Below are positions 36,601 to 47,540 of a stretch of DNA of 64,000 nucleotides, one piece after another (the first letter of the stretch is position 1; every line of letters begins with the position of its first letter). The stretch comes from Eonycteris spelaea (Eukaryota; Chordata; Mammalia; Chiroptera; Pteropodidae), in the NCBI GenBank assembly GCA_003508835.1, contig PUFA01000003.1:22205501-22269500 (forward strand), given 5' to 3'. The position numbers and the translations under genes were made by a program. The notes under the pieces were generated by a model, which worked only from the letters and a program-made list of their open reading frames with translations, ran no database searches and had not been told where the DNA came from.

Positions 36601-37579
36601 TCTAACCTTTGAAAATTATAAGGTCTTCTAAAGCCAAAAACACAGTAATACAGAACATGAATTGAGAAGTTTTTCTATAAAGCAACTGAAGTGAATGAGC
36701 TGTGAGTGAATACTTGCACAGAGAGAATCGAATGTATCTGTTAATGACTATTATTACATCTTTTTCTGTTATGTGTCTGGTGAGCTGAGAAGTCCAGCAA
36801 GAGTGAGAGACACAGTGGAAACTGAAATACCATACACCTTCTAGCATCCTCTGAGAGGAAATATTGAATGTACAATAGCTATTCTAAATAAATGGACATG
36901 TATAAATTTCCATGGAGAAAACTGTAAGAAAGTGTATGGGTATATATCGCGCATTCCCCAGTACTGAACTCAACTGACTGATTTTGAAATTCAGTCGATT
37001 ACTTTAATCAGACCATGATCTTCAAGGAGTTACTGTAATTGAGAAAATAAAGCACTTCACTCTTAATTCTAGTCTTAGGCTGGTCTGATAAGGAAAATAA
37101 ACTTGGATGACTTGACGGATGTTGCATAATTCTGGAAAACCTTAATTAGTGTTTTCAGAAAAGCAAGCAGTAGAATTTTTGCTACATTTGATTCAATCGG
37201 ACATTATTTAAAAGCCTTGGTTTCATCTACACATAACTTCATTTAATATCAAATTATTTTGGGGGCTAAAATTTCCAAAATTGGTTTCAGTCATCAAGTT
37301 GCATATAAAATATTGGGAAAACTATATTTTTTCAGTGTTTCCAGGTTATATTAGTAGGAGTAATATTCTGTTTTTATATCTGCATTAATACATTTCAGCA
37401 TATTAATTTATCTAAATGCTTTTTTAGTTCAAACTATTTATTTATTGCAATGCATGCATTTTAGAATATCCTTTTAGGAAAATAAATATGAAGGAGTTAA
37501 CATGAATATAAATTTTAATAACAGATTTTTTAAATATGGTAAAACCTAAAATTGGATATTCTTATTAAAAGATAGATTA
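36601..37579. other. No gene or assignable repeat
   Basis: AT-rich sequence with no supported feature. Confidence 0.35.
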
Positions 37580-37745
37580 AACACATAATCCCTAGAATCA
37601 TAGTATCTAGGCTTGATTCCAGATCTGCTACTAATTAGTTCTATGAACTTGGACAAGTTGTTATACCTCTCTGCTTCACATTTCTTATCAGAAAAATGAG
37701 AATGCTACCTTTCCTGAGATTTCTGTAAGAACTAAGAATTAATAA
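37580..37745 (+). mobile_element. MIR SINE
   Basis: 'cttgattccagatctgctac', 'atgaacttggacaagttgtt', 'acctctctgcttcac' and 'gtaagaactaagaattaata' follow the MIR consensus in order. Confidence 0.75.
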
Positions 37746-38244
37746 TTACAAATTTATAATTCCTAGTTCTAACAGATTTCCATGATTTATTATGGCAGAA
37801 AATCATGAAAATATGTTAGAACTAGAAACTATAAATTTATTCAAAAAGTATTATAGTGAAAAGTATTATTGAGAATGTGTCAATAGGATATAGATTTATT
37901 TTTGCACTATTGCACAAGAACAGTATTTATTCTACCTAAGAAGCATTAAAAGTTTATGTAAGAAAATGATATAAGATCAAGAAGTATCTTTTAAATACTC
38001 AGATTTATTGTTCATCTTTCTACCCTATGAAAAATGACAAATCCTTCAACTATTATGAATTTTGAGAGCAAATGAGGAAAAGGTCATTCTTGGAGACCTA
38101 TCCCATGAAATACCATACCAGTGGCTAAAATATGCTAGTTTTCAGAGTCTTGCTTTTCATTAAACAATTTTAAGAACATGTTAAATGAATGAAACTAAGT
38201 AAAATGAATTTATAACATTTTAAGAAAAGCATTATTGCAATTAT
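37746..38244. other. No gene or assignable repeat
   Basis: AT-rich flank of the SINE insertion. Confidence 0.35.
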
Positions 38245-38506
38245 AAGAAAATGTTACTTGGATGTGGTTCCATAGTGTAGCCGTTAGCACCTCTGCTTTA
38301 CATGCAGAAGGTCTGGGTTTGCACCCCAGTGGAGCCATGGTTCATGGTCTACAGCCATGCCACCCTGAACAAGCCCGATCCCGTCTGATCTTGGAAGCTA
38401 AGCAGGGTCGGGCATGGTTAGTACCTGGATGGGAGACCACCTAGGAAGACCAGGTGCTCTAGGCATAAATTAATAATAATAATAATAATAAAGAAAATGT
38501 TATTTG
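38245..38506 (+). mobile_element. Hybrid tRNA-Val/5S rRNA SINE (MEG-TR-like), with target-site duplication
   Basis: Complete SINE. Its 5' module (38266-38337) is a tRNA-Val(TAC)-like sequence with anticodon loop 'tttacat', A box 'tagtgtagccg' (38273-38283) and B box 'ggtttgcaccc' (38316-38326). After a 9-base linker comes a full-length 5S rRNA-like module (38347-38465, 119 bases). A (TAA)n-type tail (38466-38490) follows. The insertion is bounded by 16-base direct repeats, 'aagaaaatgttacttg' (38245-38260) and 'aagaaaatgttatttg' (38491-38506), which differ at one base. This proves retroposition and suggests a fairly young copy. Such hybrids are known from fruit bats. The element would be transcribed by RNA polymerase III and mobilised by L1 proteins; it encodes nothing. 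The 60-codon frame at 38262 is meaningless. Confidence 0.95.
38396..38443 (+). promoter_or_regulatory. 5S-type internal control region within the SINE
   Basis: Positions equivalent to 5S rRNA 50-97. The A box 'agctaagcagggtcg' (38396-38410) is identical to the vertebrate 5S sequence as I remember it. The C box 'tggatgggagacc' (38426-38438) is also kept. In genuine 5S genes this region binds TFIIIA. Together with the tRNA-type A and B boxes upstream, the element carries both type 1 and type 2 Pol III internal promoters. Confidence 0.7.
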
Positions 38507-39069
38507 TTCTTCTGTGAAAATATAATCAAGCTAAAGTAATTTTATATTTATTACTTACATAATATTTTCTTCAAATTTTCTCCTTAGATTTTTATAAATC
38601 ATTCAATAATTCAAAACATGAGGAGGTATTACATTATTGGCTGTTCCAGCTCATGAGAACTGACAGCACATCTCAAGTTCATGTTCATTGATGTGTTCAT
38701 TGATAGTCGATGAGGGTTTTAGTTGTGCAACACAAACTGGCTAACACTATAAATCTGTTCTATAAATCTTTTTTTTTTCACATTTGAAGTATCCAGTTAA
38801 ATTTCATCATTTTCATCCTTTTTTTTTCTATTTTTATAATAAGTCATGTACTACATTAATTACTCTTGAACAGCATAGAAGTTTTTACTGGTCTATAACA
38901 AATCTGTAACATAACCATAAAAAAAAATCCTTTGGGAAATAATGACTTCCAGAAACTTTAAGAATATTTAATCTTAAAACTAGATTGATCTTTAATACTA
39001 GATCGTTTCTAAAGAAGTGTTTCTTTGTAAGATTCTCCTAAGGCTGGTCAGAAGTCTATTTGAAATGAT
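38507..39069. other. No gene or assignable repeat
   Basis: AT-rich sequence with no supported feature. Confidence 0.35.
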
Positions 39070-39225
39070 ATTTGCCATTTGCCAACTGAGTGACTTTCAG
39101 CAACTTATTTGTCCTTTCTGATATTTTGATTTTTAAAATGGGTGTGCAATAATAACAATATAGAGTTTATAACGCATTAATGCGATAATGTCTCTAGAGT
39201 TTAGCACAACATTTGGTACTTGAAA
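39070..39225 (+). mobile_element. MIR SINE fragment
   Basis: 'gagtgactttcagcaactta', 'tgatttttaaaatgggtgtg' and 'caataataacaatatagagt' correspond to the MIR core and its 3' side. Confidence 0.6.
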
Positions 39226-42200
39226 ATCCTCACTTCTGTGTGGATCGATTTTACAATAGTTATATAATCTGCAATCCAAGGTTATACATGGATGGTTCAA
39301 CCTTTACTATCCTGCTAATGCTCCAAATTTCATTTGGTCATTTAGTTAATAGAATTAGTTTATATCTGCTAACTTACAAACTCAGTCTAAATATTTATAT
39401 ATTTTGGTCAATCATAGTTGAGATGAAGGATGTTTTGATTATTAAGTAGGTGGAATCAAATATTCCATAACTTGATTGGCGAGAAGCTGAAGAATTGGGC
39501 AAAAACATGTTTAGAATGGAGAGGACAGACTCTCCCCCAAAATCCTAAAAGCAAAATTGATCATTTATGTCTTGTCCTATCATGTTTAAAAAAAAGGAAA
39601 CGGGCTAACTTTTTTTTCCTATGATAGTTTACTCTGAAGTGTTTTATAAAAGATACATAAAAGAGGAGAATCAACCTAGTTAGTCGAGTAGAAACTCTTG
39701 GGAATTAAGAGAAAGAATATGTCATACTTTTGGGGTACAACCTAATTCAAGCTTTTTTAACAAACCAGGACCTTTGTTTGCCTCCTTTGTAATCTTTAAA
39801 GTATATTTTCATTCAAAAATTCCAAAAAATCATCTTGTGAGAGTAGTCAGGTGAAGTTACTGTTAATACAATTACGTAACTCTTAACAATTTTCAAATGC
39901 TTTTCACATATGTTAGCCAAGGGAAAACTGCCCAGGGGCCAAAAAGCTCATCACTATAGTGAGGAGTAGGAAAGATAACCAGAAGTGTTGTCCACTGAAT
40001 CACAGAGAATGGGAGACATATGTTTGACTCAGCAAAGTGGACCCAGTAGTTCCTGGCAGCTAAACTAAGAACTGTTCTATAATAACTGGTCTCTAGTGGG
40101 TTTCTAGTCTTTTGATCAGCTTTTGAGTAATAACAACACTCTAATTACCAATTCAAATTTCGTAAGCCCTGTGAAATATGTAAGTTAAATGTTAAAATTT
40201 TATCTGCAGGGTGTAAAGGGATTATAGTTGTTTCTTAATAGATATAAACTTGGCATGACTTTCATAGTTCATAACACCAATAATTTGCTGTAGCTTGTGA
40301 TATAAAAAGTGAAAACTACTTTATACTCATATCTCCTTACTTTATCTCCTACCTTTGTTGACCTAGAGAGAAATGATCATTACAGACTTTTCCCCCTCTC
40401 TAAATGTAGTGTTTATTTATATAAGTAATATATGAAATCAGTCAACTTGTATTTAAAAAATTAAAGTATTTGTTCCTAAAAATGCCTTGGGCATCAAGGT
40501 ACAACATATGAGTTTGGCCTCAGTCTGCTCAAAACTTTTGGAAAGATATCATCAAACGAATGATGTGTGAATATTTATTTATTGAGGATCATCTTGAGCA
40601 GATGAAGGTTCATGAATATCAGGTATTTAAAACTAGTCATCTGACATTTTATAATGATATTTTAGGTTGGAAGATCAGCGAATTCTTTAGAAATCCCCTG
40701 AAATTTTCAGGTATCCTTGAGGGAAAAGTTAGGACAATGAGCCATTGGGGTGGATATTTAATGATACATGAATATAACCTAAAAGGAAAGAGTGATGAAT
40801 TGATATCAATTGAAAGTATTATTTGTTTCAGGGCTTCTAACTTGCCCTTCCTGTTCAATGCATTGGTAAAGGCTGATGTGTTATCACTTGCGGTGCAGCC
40901 AACGAGTGCACATAAGTTCGAATTGTGGTATGAAGATTTAATTGCCAATACTAGTTCTTATTATGACATAACTATTCCAGGGTAGGATTCTAATGTCTGA
41001 TTCTGATGCCAAACTTTTGGATGTTTTACCTCACAATATATTTAGAATGTTTTGTCTAGGATAGTGGGTAGAAATTAAAACTATGCTATTTGAGAGACAG
41101 TTACAATAATTCGGTGAATTTGAGATTAAATAGGCAAAAACCATTGTATGATATATGAAAATAACTTCCATATCAGAGAGTATTAAATTATAAAATATAT
41201 CTTTCTTGGTAGAATAAATTAAGACTGAGTACAGGATATAAATAATGTTTTTGTTTAATATAGAACATATTTCATAATGTTTATAGACATTTTAGAACTA
41301 GAATTAGCTCTGTTATTAGGGAGTGATTTTCTCATCACATGAGATGTTCCACCTCAGTTTGGAGGATGACTTTTCAGGGTGATCGGTCATAATTGGGTTC
41401 ATGTGGGATTAACTGAGTAATATCCAGGGATTTCAAAACTCTGAAGCCCTCTCCCCCAATCTATGGAGGCGTACAGTAAATTACTATAAAAGGTCGATGA
41501 AGATATTAACATGTAATTATGTTTAATGTGGACGTAGAAACATAACTGAGAAAACTGGGGGAACAAAGAACCTGTAATCTCAACACGACATCTTATTTCT
41601 TTTATAATACCAAAAGACATTTCTTTAATTTTTTATATTTTATCCATGTTCCCTCTAAAGGCACAATCTTTTTAGCCATAGTTTAAAAATTATGTTATAG
41701 AGGAAGAAATGTCAACTTTTTACTTCTTGACTGAGGCCAATGCTTTTCCCCTACATTATAATACTTATTTTTATCCTATTAAAATTCCCTTTCACTTTAC
41801 AAAATGACTTGAATTAACTCACCTGGGCAATTGTCATTCCACACTATCTCAATCCACTTTTTCCTAAGGACAAATTTTGAAGAAGTCGTATAAAGCTCTG
41901 TAAGGGTTTTTCTAGTCTCTATCTATAATGACATCCCATCCTTAAGAGAATTTTTCTTATCTCTTACAGTCACCAAAGCTTATCTAAAAGATTGTTTGTG
42001 ATAATCCAAACCCTTTATTAATCATTTTTTTTTAATTCAATACAAATAAATTTTCTGGGCTTTCTTAGGCCGATAGGGTTGTTGACTGACCATTACACCC
42101 TAAAAAAACATAGGGGTGATTGAGTTCTCCCCTTTTTCTGGCTGATCACATACAGGAGTCAGTAAAGTAAGATGAAGTGATCCTGAAACTTACCCAGAGG

Positions 42201-42245
42201 AATAGAGACATCTGATTCCTGTTTTATAGGGACACTGTAGCAAAA
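39226..42245. other. No gene; AT-rich, contains the longest repeat-free open frame
   Basis: About 3 kb without recognisable repeats. A 141-codon + frame (40560-40985) with a 99-codon frame opposite it is the longest not explained by a repeat. It has no recognisable domain, no splice-bounded structure and no similarity known to me. Confidence 0.4.
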
Positions 42246-42336
42246 TTACTGTATGTAATGAATGTGGAAAAGACCGTCACAACTCAGCAGTGAATAGGCT
42301 CGAGAGAACCCATATTGATGAAAAATATTGTGAAGG
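42246..42336 (+). pseudogene. Decayed single C2H2 zinc-finger unit
   Basis: In the frame starting at 42248 the translation reads VCNECGKDRHNSAVNRLERT followed by HIDEKYCE. This is the KRAB-type zinc-finger pattern: C-x2-C is intact (VCNECGK), the phenylalanine region has lost a residue, and the first zinc-binding His is replaced by Leu (NRLERTH). The second His is kept, and the inter-finger linker 'TGEKPY.C' survives as IDEKYCE. No second finger is found at the usual 84-base spacing on either side, and a stop lies in frame 21 bases before the VCNEC start region. It is best read as a scrap of a retroposed or duplicated ZNF gene. It might also be a LINE-transduced piece, but no tail is visible. 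Confidence 0.55.
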
Positions 42337-42344
42337 TCCATCTG

Positions 42345-42590
42345 GTTCAATAACAACAGTAACATTAACATCAGTGAACATCGATATCGTCTACTACAGT
42401 TTCTAAAGAGCTTTAAACACATCAAGTAGTGTTATTCTCAGAACTACTCTGAAAGTGTGCATAATATATAAATAATTTCTAGATAGGAAAACTGGGTTTC
42501 ACTGTGTCAGCTTTTGGCCTAAAGCCACAGGGCTGCAGACGTGAGGCAGGAAACCACATAGGTGAATATCAGGTCACATTATCTCTTGAC
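42345..42590 (+). mobile_element. MIR SINE
   Basis: 'aataacaacagtaacattaa', 'aagagctttaaacacatcaa', 'ctcagaactactctgaaagt', 'taggaaaactgggtttcact' and 'aaagccacagggctgcagac' follow MIR from 5' part to core. It directly follows the zinc-finger scrap. Confidence 0.6.
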
Positions 42591-43639
42591 GTTTTGTCCC
42601 ACCCCAGCCCCCACTCCTCTTCTGACGCCGCTATTTCCAGCTAGACTCCCAGACCATACTTGAATTCTTCTAATGATGAGAACCTCATAACCTCCTAGCA
42701 CTTCCCTGTCATTTTCTTTAAATGACTATTTATTTTTTCAATTGTGAGAAATGTGCATACATATATTTTATTTACAGTGATTCATCCTCTTTCATTTAAT
42801 TCTCGCTTTTCATAGTGCTCCCTGATTTCTCTATAATTGCCTTCTGTGTGTTCCGTGTGTCAAACTGTCATCTTCAAAGTAATGCTGATGTGCCAATGCC
42901 TGCGGTTTGGCTGACATTTGTCAGTCAGCACTGTCACTGGGAGAGGGGCATGCCCTCGGTAAAGTAGAAGGAGTATCTGCTGCTGCTTTTCTGGTAACCA
43001 CCACCTTAGTCTTAGTCAATGTTTATCGTATTGAATAGACTGAGAGAAAGTGAACCCTCTCTGTGATGGTTTTCTTTCACCTGATTTTAAAGGGAATGCT
43101 TCTCATTCTCTCATTAGAGATTTTTGCTATTTGTTTAAGAAAGTTTTTTTTTTTTAACCACCATAAAGAATTTTGTTGGTCTATTCTTTACTGGCAATTA
43201 TGTAAAATGTGCATTTTTATGTTTTCTGAAGTGATCATATACTTTTCCTGAACATGAAATCATCTTGTGTTTTTGCTGATACTTTTTGCATCAATTTTCA
43301 TACATATATTATTTTTCTTTTTAGTAACTTATTATTACCTCTATTATATTTTAATTTCAAGCTTATACTAGCTTCATTTAATAAGTTGAGAAGCTTTCCA
43401 TCTTTTTCTTAACTCTAGGACAATTCAATTAGTATAAAATGATCTATTTGATGAAAATTTGAAATAAATCACTTGTAAAAATGTTTGGACTAGACAGCAC
43501 TTTAGGAGGTGAACTTCCATTTTTTCCTCAATTTCTTTATAAATTTTACTTTTTAAGGAAGTTTTGTGATTTATATTTTTGTGTCTAAACAAAAGTTTCA
43601 TGGTAATAGGATTCATTAGCACAGAGTTTTAAGGACAAT
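42591..43639. other. No gene or assignable repeat
   Basis: Mixed AT-rich sequence. It may contain unrecognisable antisense L1 sequence leading into the next element. Confidence 0.35.
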
Positions 43640-44110
43640 TCTATTAGCATTTTGATCTCTTTGCCTCTCTTTTTTTCTGCTTTCTATGCCTCTAATATTG
43701 CACTCTCTCTTAATTCAGCTGTTGATTATTCAGTTTTCTTTATTTTTTTGTAGTCTAGTTTATTATATTCTGCTGACTTCATCCTCATTGTTTCTTTCTT
43801 CTTTATTATTGTTTTTGTCAACTTTTGAGTTAAACATAAATTTTAAGATACTTCATTGATCTTTCTGCTTTCCTATAAAATATAGACATTTAAGACTATT
43901 AATATTTTTTTCTTCTAAGTACCTTTGATAGATTTCCAGTCATTTTGGTCGGTTATATTCTCACTATATTTAAATTCTAATATACATAATTACAGCTTTG
44001 ATATCTTCTTGAATGCAATGTTTATTTTGGAGGGTAAATTTTAATCCCAAAGTGATTTGCTGTTTCTTAATGATCAAATTAAATTGTATCCTAAAATGTA
44101 TCCTGTATAT
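43640..44110 (-). mobile_element. Degenerate LINE-1 ORF2 fragment, antisense
   Basis: 'ttattattgtttttgtcaac', 'ttttgagttaaacataaatt', 'agacatttaagactattaat' and 'ttcttctaagtacctttgat' with 'tcactatatttaaattctaa' parallel the reverse complement of the central L1 ORF2 segment. Divergence is high and there is no tail. Confidence 0.55.
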
Positions 44111-44489
44111 TTTTGTCTTTGTTGAAGTTTTTGAAGTGGCACTAACTTTAAGAAACTTTTTAAATTGAGAAAATAAAAAGTAGCTTTCTGTGGTCCAAGC
44201 ACTGACTTCGTGCTCCATTTTGTGGTCACCCACGACTATTGTGTCCTCTTCAGATATTTAGATGCATCACCGTTTCCTCACTGTGTTTCTCTTTCCCAAA
44301 GTAAGATTTTTTTGGTTTTTGTGGCTTTTCTCTTATAATACTCCTTTGTGTGTCTTCTCTTTCTGAGCCACAATGGAAAGGATATATTTTCCTTAAAATA
44401 AGAGAAAATTTAGTATATTGAGGTACTCTAAATATGGCAACAATGTGGAATAGTCTCTGTGAGTGGTTATAATCTTAGTGATAATCTTA

Positions 44490-44535
44490 GAATTAGAGAG
44501 AGAGAGAGAGAGCGAGAGAGAACGAGCACGGGCGA
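44490..44535. repeat. (GA)n low-complexity tract
   Basis: 'agagagag' runs decaying into 'gcgagagagaacgagcacgg'. Purine-rich on the + strand. Confidence 0.85.
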
Positions 44536-44638
44536 GAAAGAGCGCTAGCACAAAAAAAAACAAAGAATGTGATCAGTTGTAGCCTTTCTTCTTTATTGGT
44601 TATTTTGGTTATTTTTTTCTCCTTTTCTTCTTAAATTA

Positions 44639-44642
<4 letters not shown>

Positions 44643-44688
<46 letters not shown>
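44643..44688. repeat. (TG)n microsatellite
   Basis: About 23 uninterrupted TG units. It gives a false Thr-His repeat on the minus strand. Confidence 0.97.
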
Positions 44689-44689
<1 letters not shown>

Positions 44690-44914
44690 TCAGTGTTACT
44701 TTGTATGTCAAGAATAGTATCTAATTCCGTGATATTTAAACTCTGTACCTTAATGAAATTATCTCTTTTTGAATTCTGGACTGTACAACTAGTGCTAGTC
44801 TCATGTTCCCTGTCATTTCCCTGTCCCCCTCCCACCCAAAGCTATATTCATTATTCTCCAGAATTTCTGTAACAGGGTTTATTCTCATTCAGGAAAAGAA
44901 TAAGAAAAAAGAGG

Positions 44915-45150
44915 CGGTACGGCAAAGGATTTTTGAGCATTAGTTCTAGAATCATGTCACTGGGACTGACTCCTGTTTTGCCCATTCACGACGACCTATC
45001 TGACCTTTGGCAAGTTATGCAAACAGCGTTTTTGTTTGTAAACTGGCAAGATCAGTGGCATCTCTTTCATAAGTTGTTAGCATAAGTGAGAAAATGCATC
45101 AGAAGCGATCAGCACATAATAAACACTCCACAATTATTAGCAAATGTTTT
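44915..45150 (+). mobile_element. MIR SINE
   Basis: Near-complete: 'gattttgcccattcac'-like region, 'acctttggcaagttatgcaa', 'gtttgtaaactggcaagatc', 'cataagttgttagcataagt' and 'cagcacataataaacactcc' match MIR in order, including the 3' end. Confidence 0.75.
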
Positions 45151-47147
45151 TGTGTTTCTGTCATGTTTGTTATACAATATTTATTTATGCAGCAGTTAAA
45201 TGAATGTGTAAAGCTCTCGTTTATGATGCCTCTTGACTTCTTTAAAATCAGTTATCAAAAGATAGGTAAGTTTTGATGATTTCATAGTAAAAAAAATAAA
45301 AATCGATTAACCATTTTTGATGCCAACATTTCCCTAAGTACTTAGGGAAAAAAATGCCATGACTTTTCTATCCTACAACACGTTCATTGGGAGAATGATC
45401 CTGCACAGTTATTCACAACTAGGTAGTAAACACTCCAAGTGAATGAAAAGGCTGATAAGTCTGTCTTTTAACAAAGAGAAAGTGACAATGCACTAAACCT
45501 TGAGGACTTTTTAATTATCCCCTAGTTAGGCAAATTGTGTAGTGTGGATGAGAAAATAGTACCAAACAGAAAACAGATCTATAATTATAAAACAGTAATA
45601 CTCTGACTGATAAAACATCTTATTTCTCAAGCATTTGTAAAGTTAATACTTAATTTGGCCTGGTGAGAAGACAGACCATCAACATCTTACACAGTGATGG
45701 ATTCTGAGTGACAGTGATGATGAGTGCACATTCTCCACTGGACAGTGTTAGACCTGGGCTTTAAATCCAAGTTTCTTGGATTAGTAAGAGGGAGATTGAT
45801 TCATTTTATCTGGTTATTAAATATCTTGCTATAATGTGTTCTTAGTTGGGAAAGAAGTTTTTTTTTTTTTTTATTTCTGGCTTAGCCTGTTAACCCATTG
45901 CCTTATCACATTTCTACTGAACTTACCTCTATATTACATAAATATATTTTATCAGCTTATGAGATAGGATTGCAATGCTCTGATACATAAAATCATTTCC
46001 AAGCCTCCACAGTATAACCATTTGGAGTTACCGTCTACCTTCTCCTGCAGTTATCATAGGGAAACATGGGGATAGCTTCTATGTTTTGTTGTTGTTGTTG
46101 TTTGTATTTTGCATTTTTTTGGCAAACAAGAGAGAGTGAAATTGGATACAGTGGTTTCCATCAAGTAGAAGATGTATTATAAGAGTTAGAAGAGATCATT
46201 TGTACCAGTTATCTACTTTAATTATAAATTACTAGGTACCTGTTGGTTACAGTAGGCTAAGTTAAATATTATTGTTGTTGTTATTATTATTTAGCTTAAT
46301 GAACCAACATTTGGAGTCCTTGTAATTGAGATGCTTTAATTGCTGTTTACCTTTCTAAGAAACTGTCACAGTATATCCTAGTAATATAATAGGAAGCTTA
46401 AGTTCTTAAGTCAAAATGATATGATATACTACTTGACTGATCCCAATTTTAGGTATTACAGGTGGTTTGCTGTAAGACATTAAGATATTTTCTGTAGCTT
46501 TCCATTTTGCCAAATGGTATTTAAATTATTATCAATATTTTATTACTTTATCATTCATCAGAGTTATTTAACAATGTTTACTTTTCACTAGAATACAGGT
46601 ATAAATCACTTTGTATGATAAGTTTGAACCTAAAAAGTTGCATGTAGATTAATTATTTTCAAAATATTGTATAATTTATATTCATTAGACTATCTTGGTT
46701 TTTAATGTATTTATGCTATAAATCTTTCTGTGAAATAGATACATTTTACCATTTCTTTTTGGACTCAAGTTTTCATATGCAATGTTTGCTTTAAGCAAGG
46801 TGAAGCTATATATTCTATTATACCTCAGTCAAAGCATTGGAACCCAGAGTTTGGGCAGAGTGCTCGGAATTTTCCAAATGAGTCTCTTCCTCTTTAATTC
46901 TCCTTACCCTCTTATGCATGAGGATACTACCATTTTCCCCCATGAAATATTGTTGCTATAAAACCCTAGTTTCTCCAAATATAATAATAAAATAAAAATA
47001 GTTCTCATATCACAGCTACTATTATTCCTGGCCATAAATACCATAAATTATTCATTTTAAGCACTATACATATCCTGTGTGCAAAGCTCTGTCCATAACC
47101 ACAGGTTTACAAAAATGTGGTGTGCTTTCTTATATCTGATTCTAATT
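45151..47147. other. No gene; short triplet runs
   Basis: AT-rich with small (TTG)n/(TTA)n runs at about 46085-46105 and 46268-46292. No gene signal. Confidence 0.4.
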
Positions 47148-47540
47148 ATTCTTTTTTTTTTTTTTTTATTGAAGATGGGAAGTTAATCTCTTCTAATCTA
47201 GGGTGGTGGGTGGCAACTAAGGGGAAGTTTATATACTGCCAAGGCCAGGGATAGGAAGCCAGGTCATCATCTGGGTGTTGTCATCTCTGCATTCCAACAT
47301 TCAAGGACCTCTTCATTTCTAGCTATTTCTGTAATCTGTAATGGTGGCTGCTTTTTTTTAATATCCTAATGATCTCTTCAGGTCTAGTGACTCTCCAGCC
47401 TTGACCAATGTGCTCAGGGCAAGTGGACAAAGATCTAAGATAACCTCGCTTGCCTTCTGATCATCTGTTCTTGCCAACCCAGAATCATTATCCAGTAGTA
47501 AGTGCCAGAGAGGGTCCTAGACTCATCATGTTTGGTTTTT
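47148..47540 (-). pseudogene. Possible retroposed transcript end
   Basis: Read on the minus strand, the sequence ends in 'cccatcttcaataaa' running straight into a poly(A) tract (T run 47153-47168 on +). It is preceded by GC-richer, UTR-like sequence with no open frame. The AATAAA sits immediately at the tail, which is closer than in a normal mRNA, so this may equally be a repeat tail. The 5' limit and any duplication are not clear. Confidence 0.3.

Noticed and set aside
38266..38337. Functional tRNA-Val(TAC) gene
   Set aside because: It is fused to a 5S-like module and an A-rich tail inside a target-site duplication, and has mismatches in the B box. It is the head of a SINE, not a tRNA gene.
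44593..44835. His-Thr-rich minus-strand frame
   Set aside because: Generated by the (TG)n microsatellite at 44643-44688; the same applies to the frame over 36008-36047.
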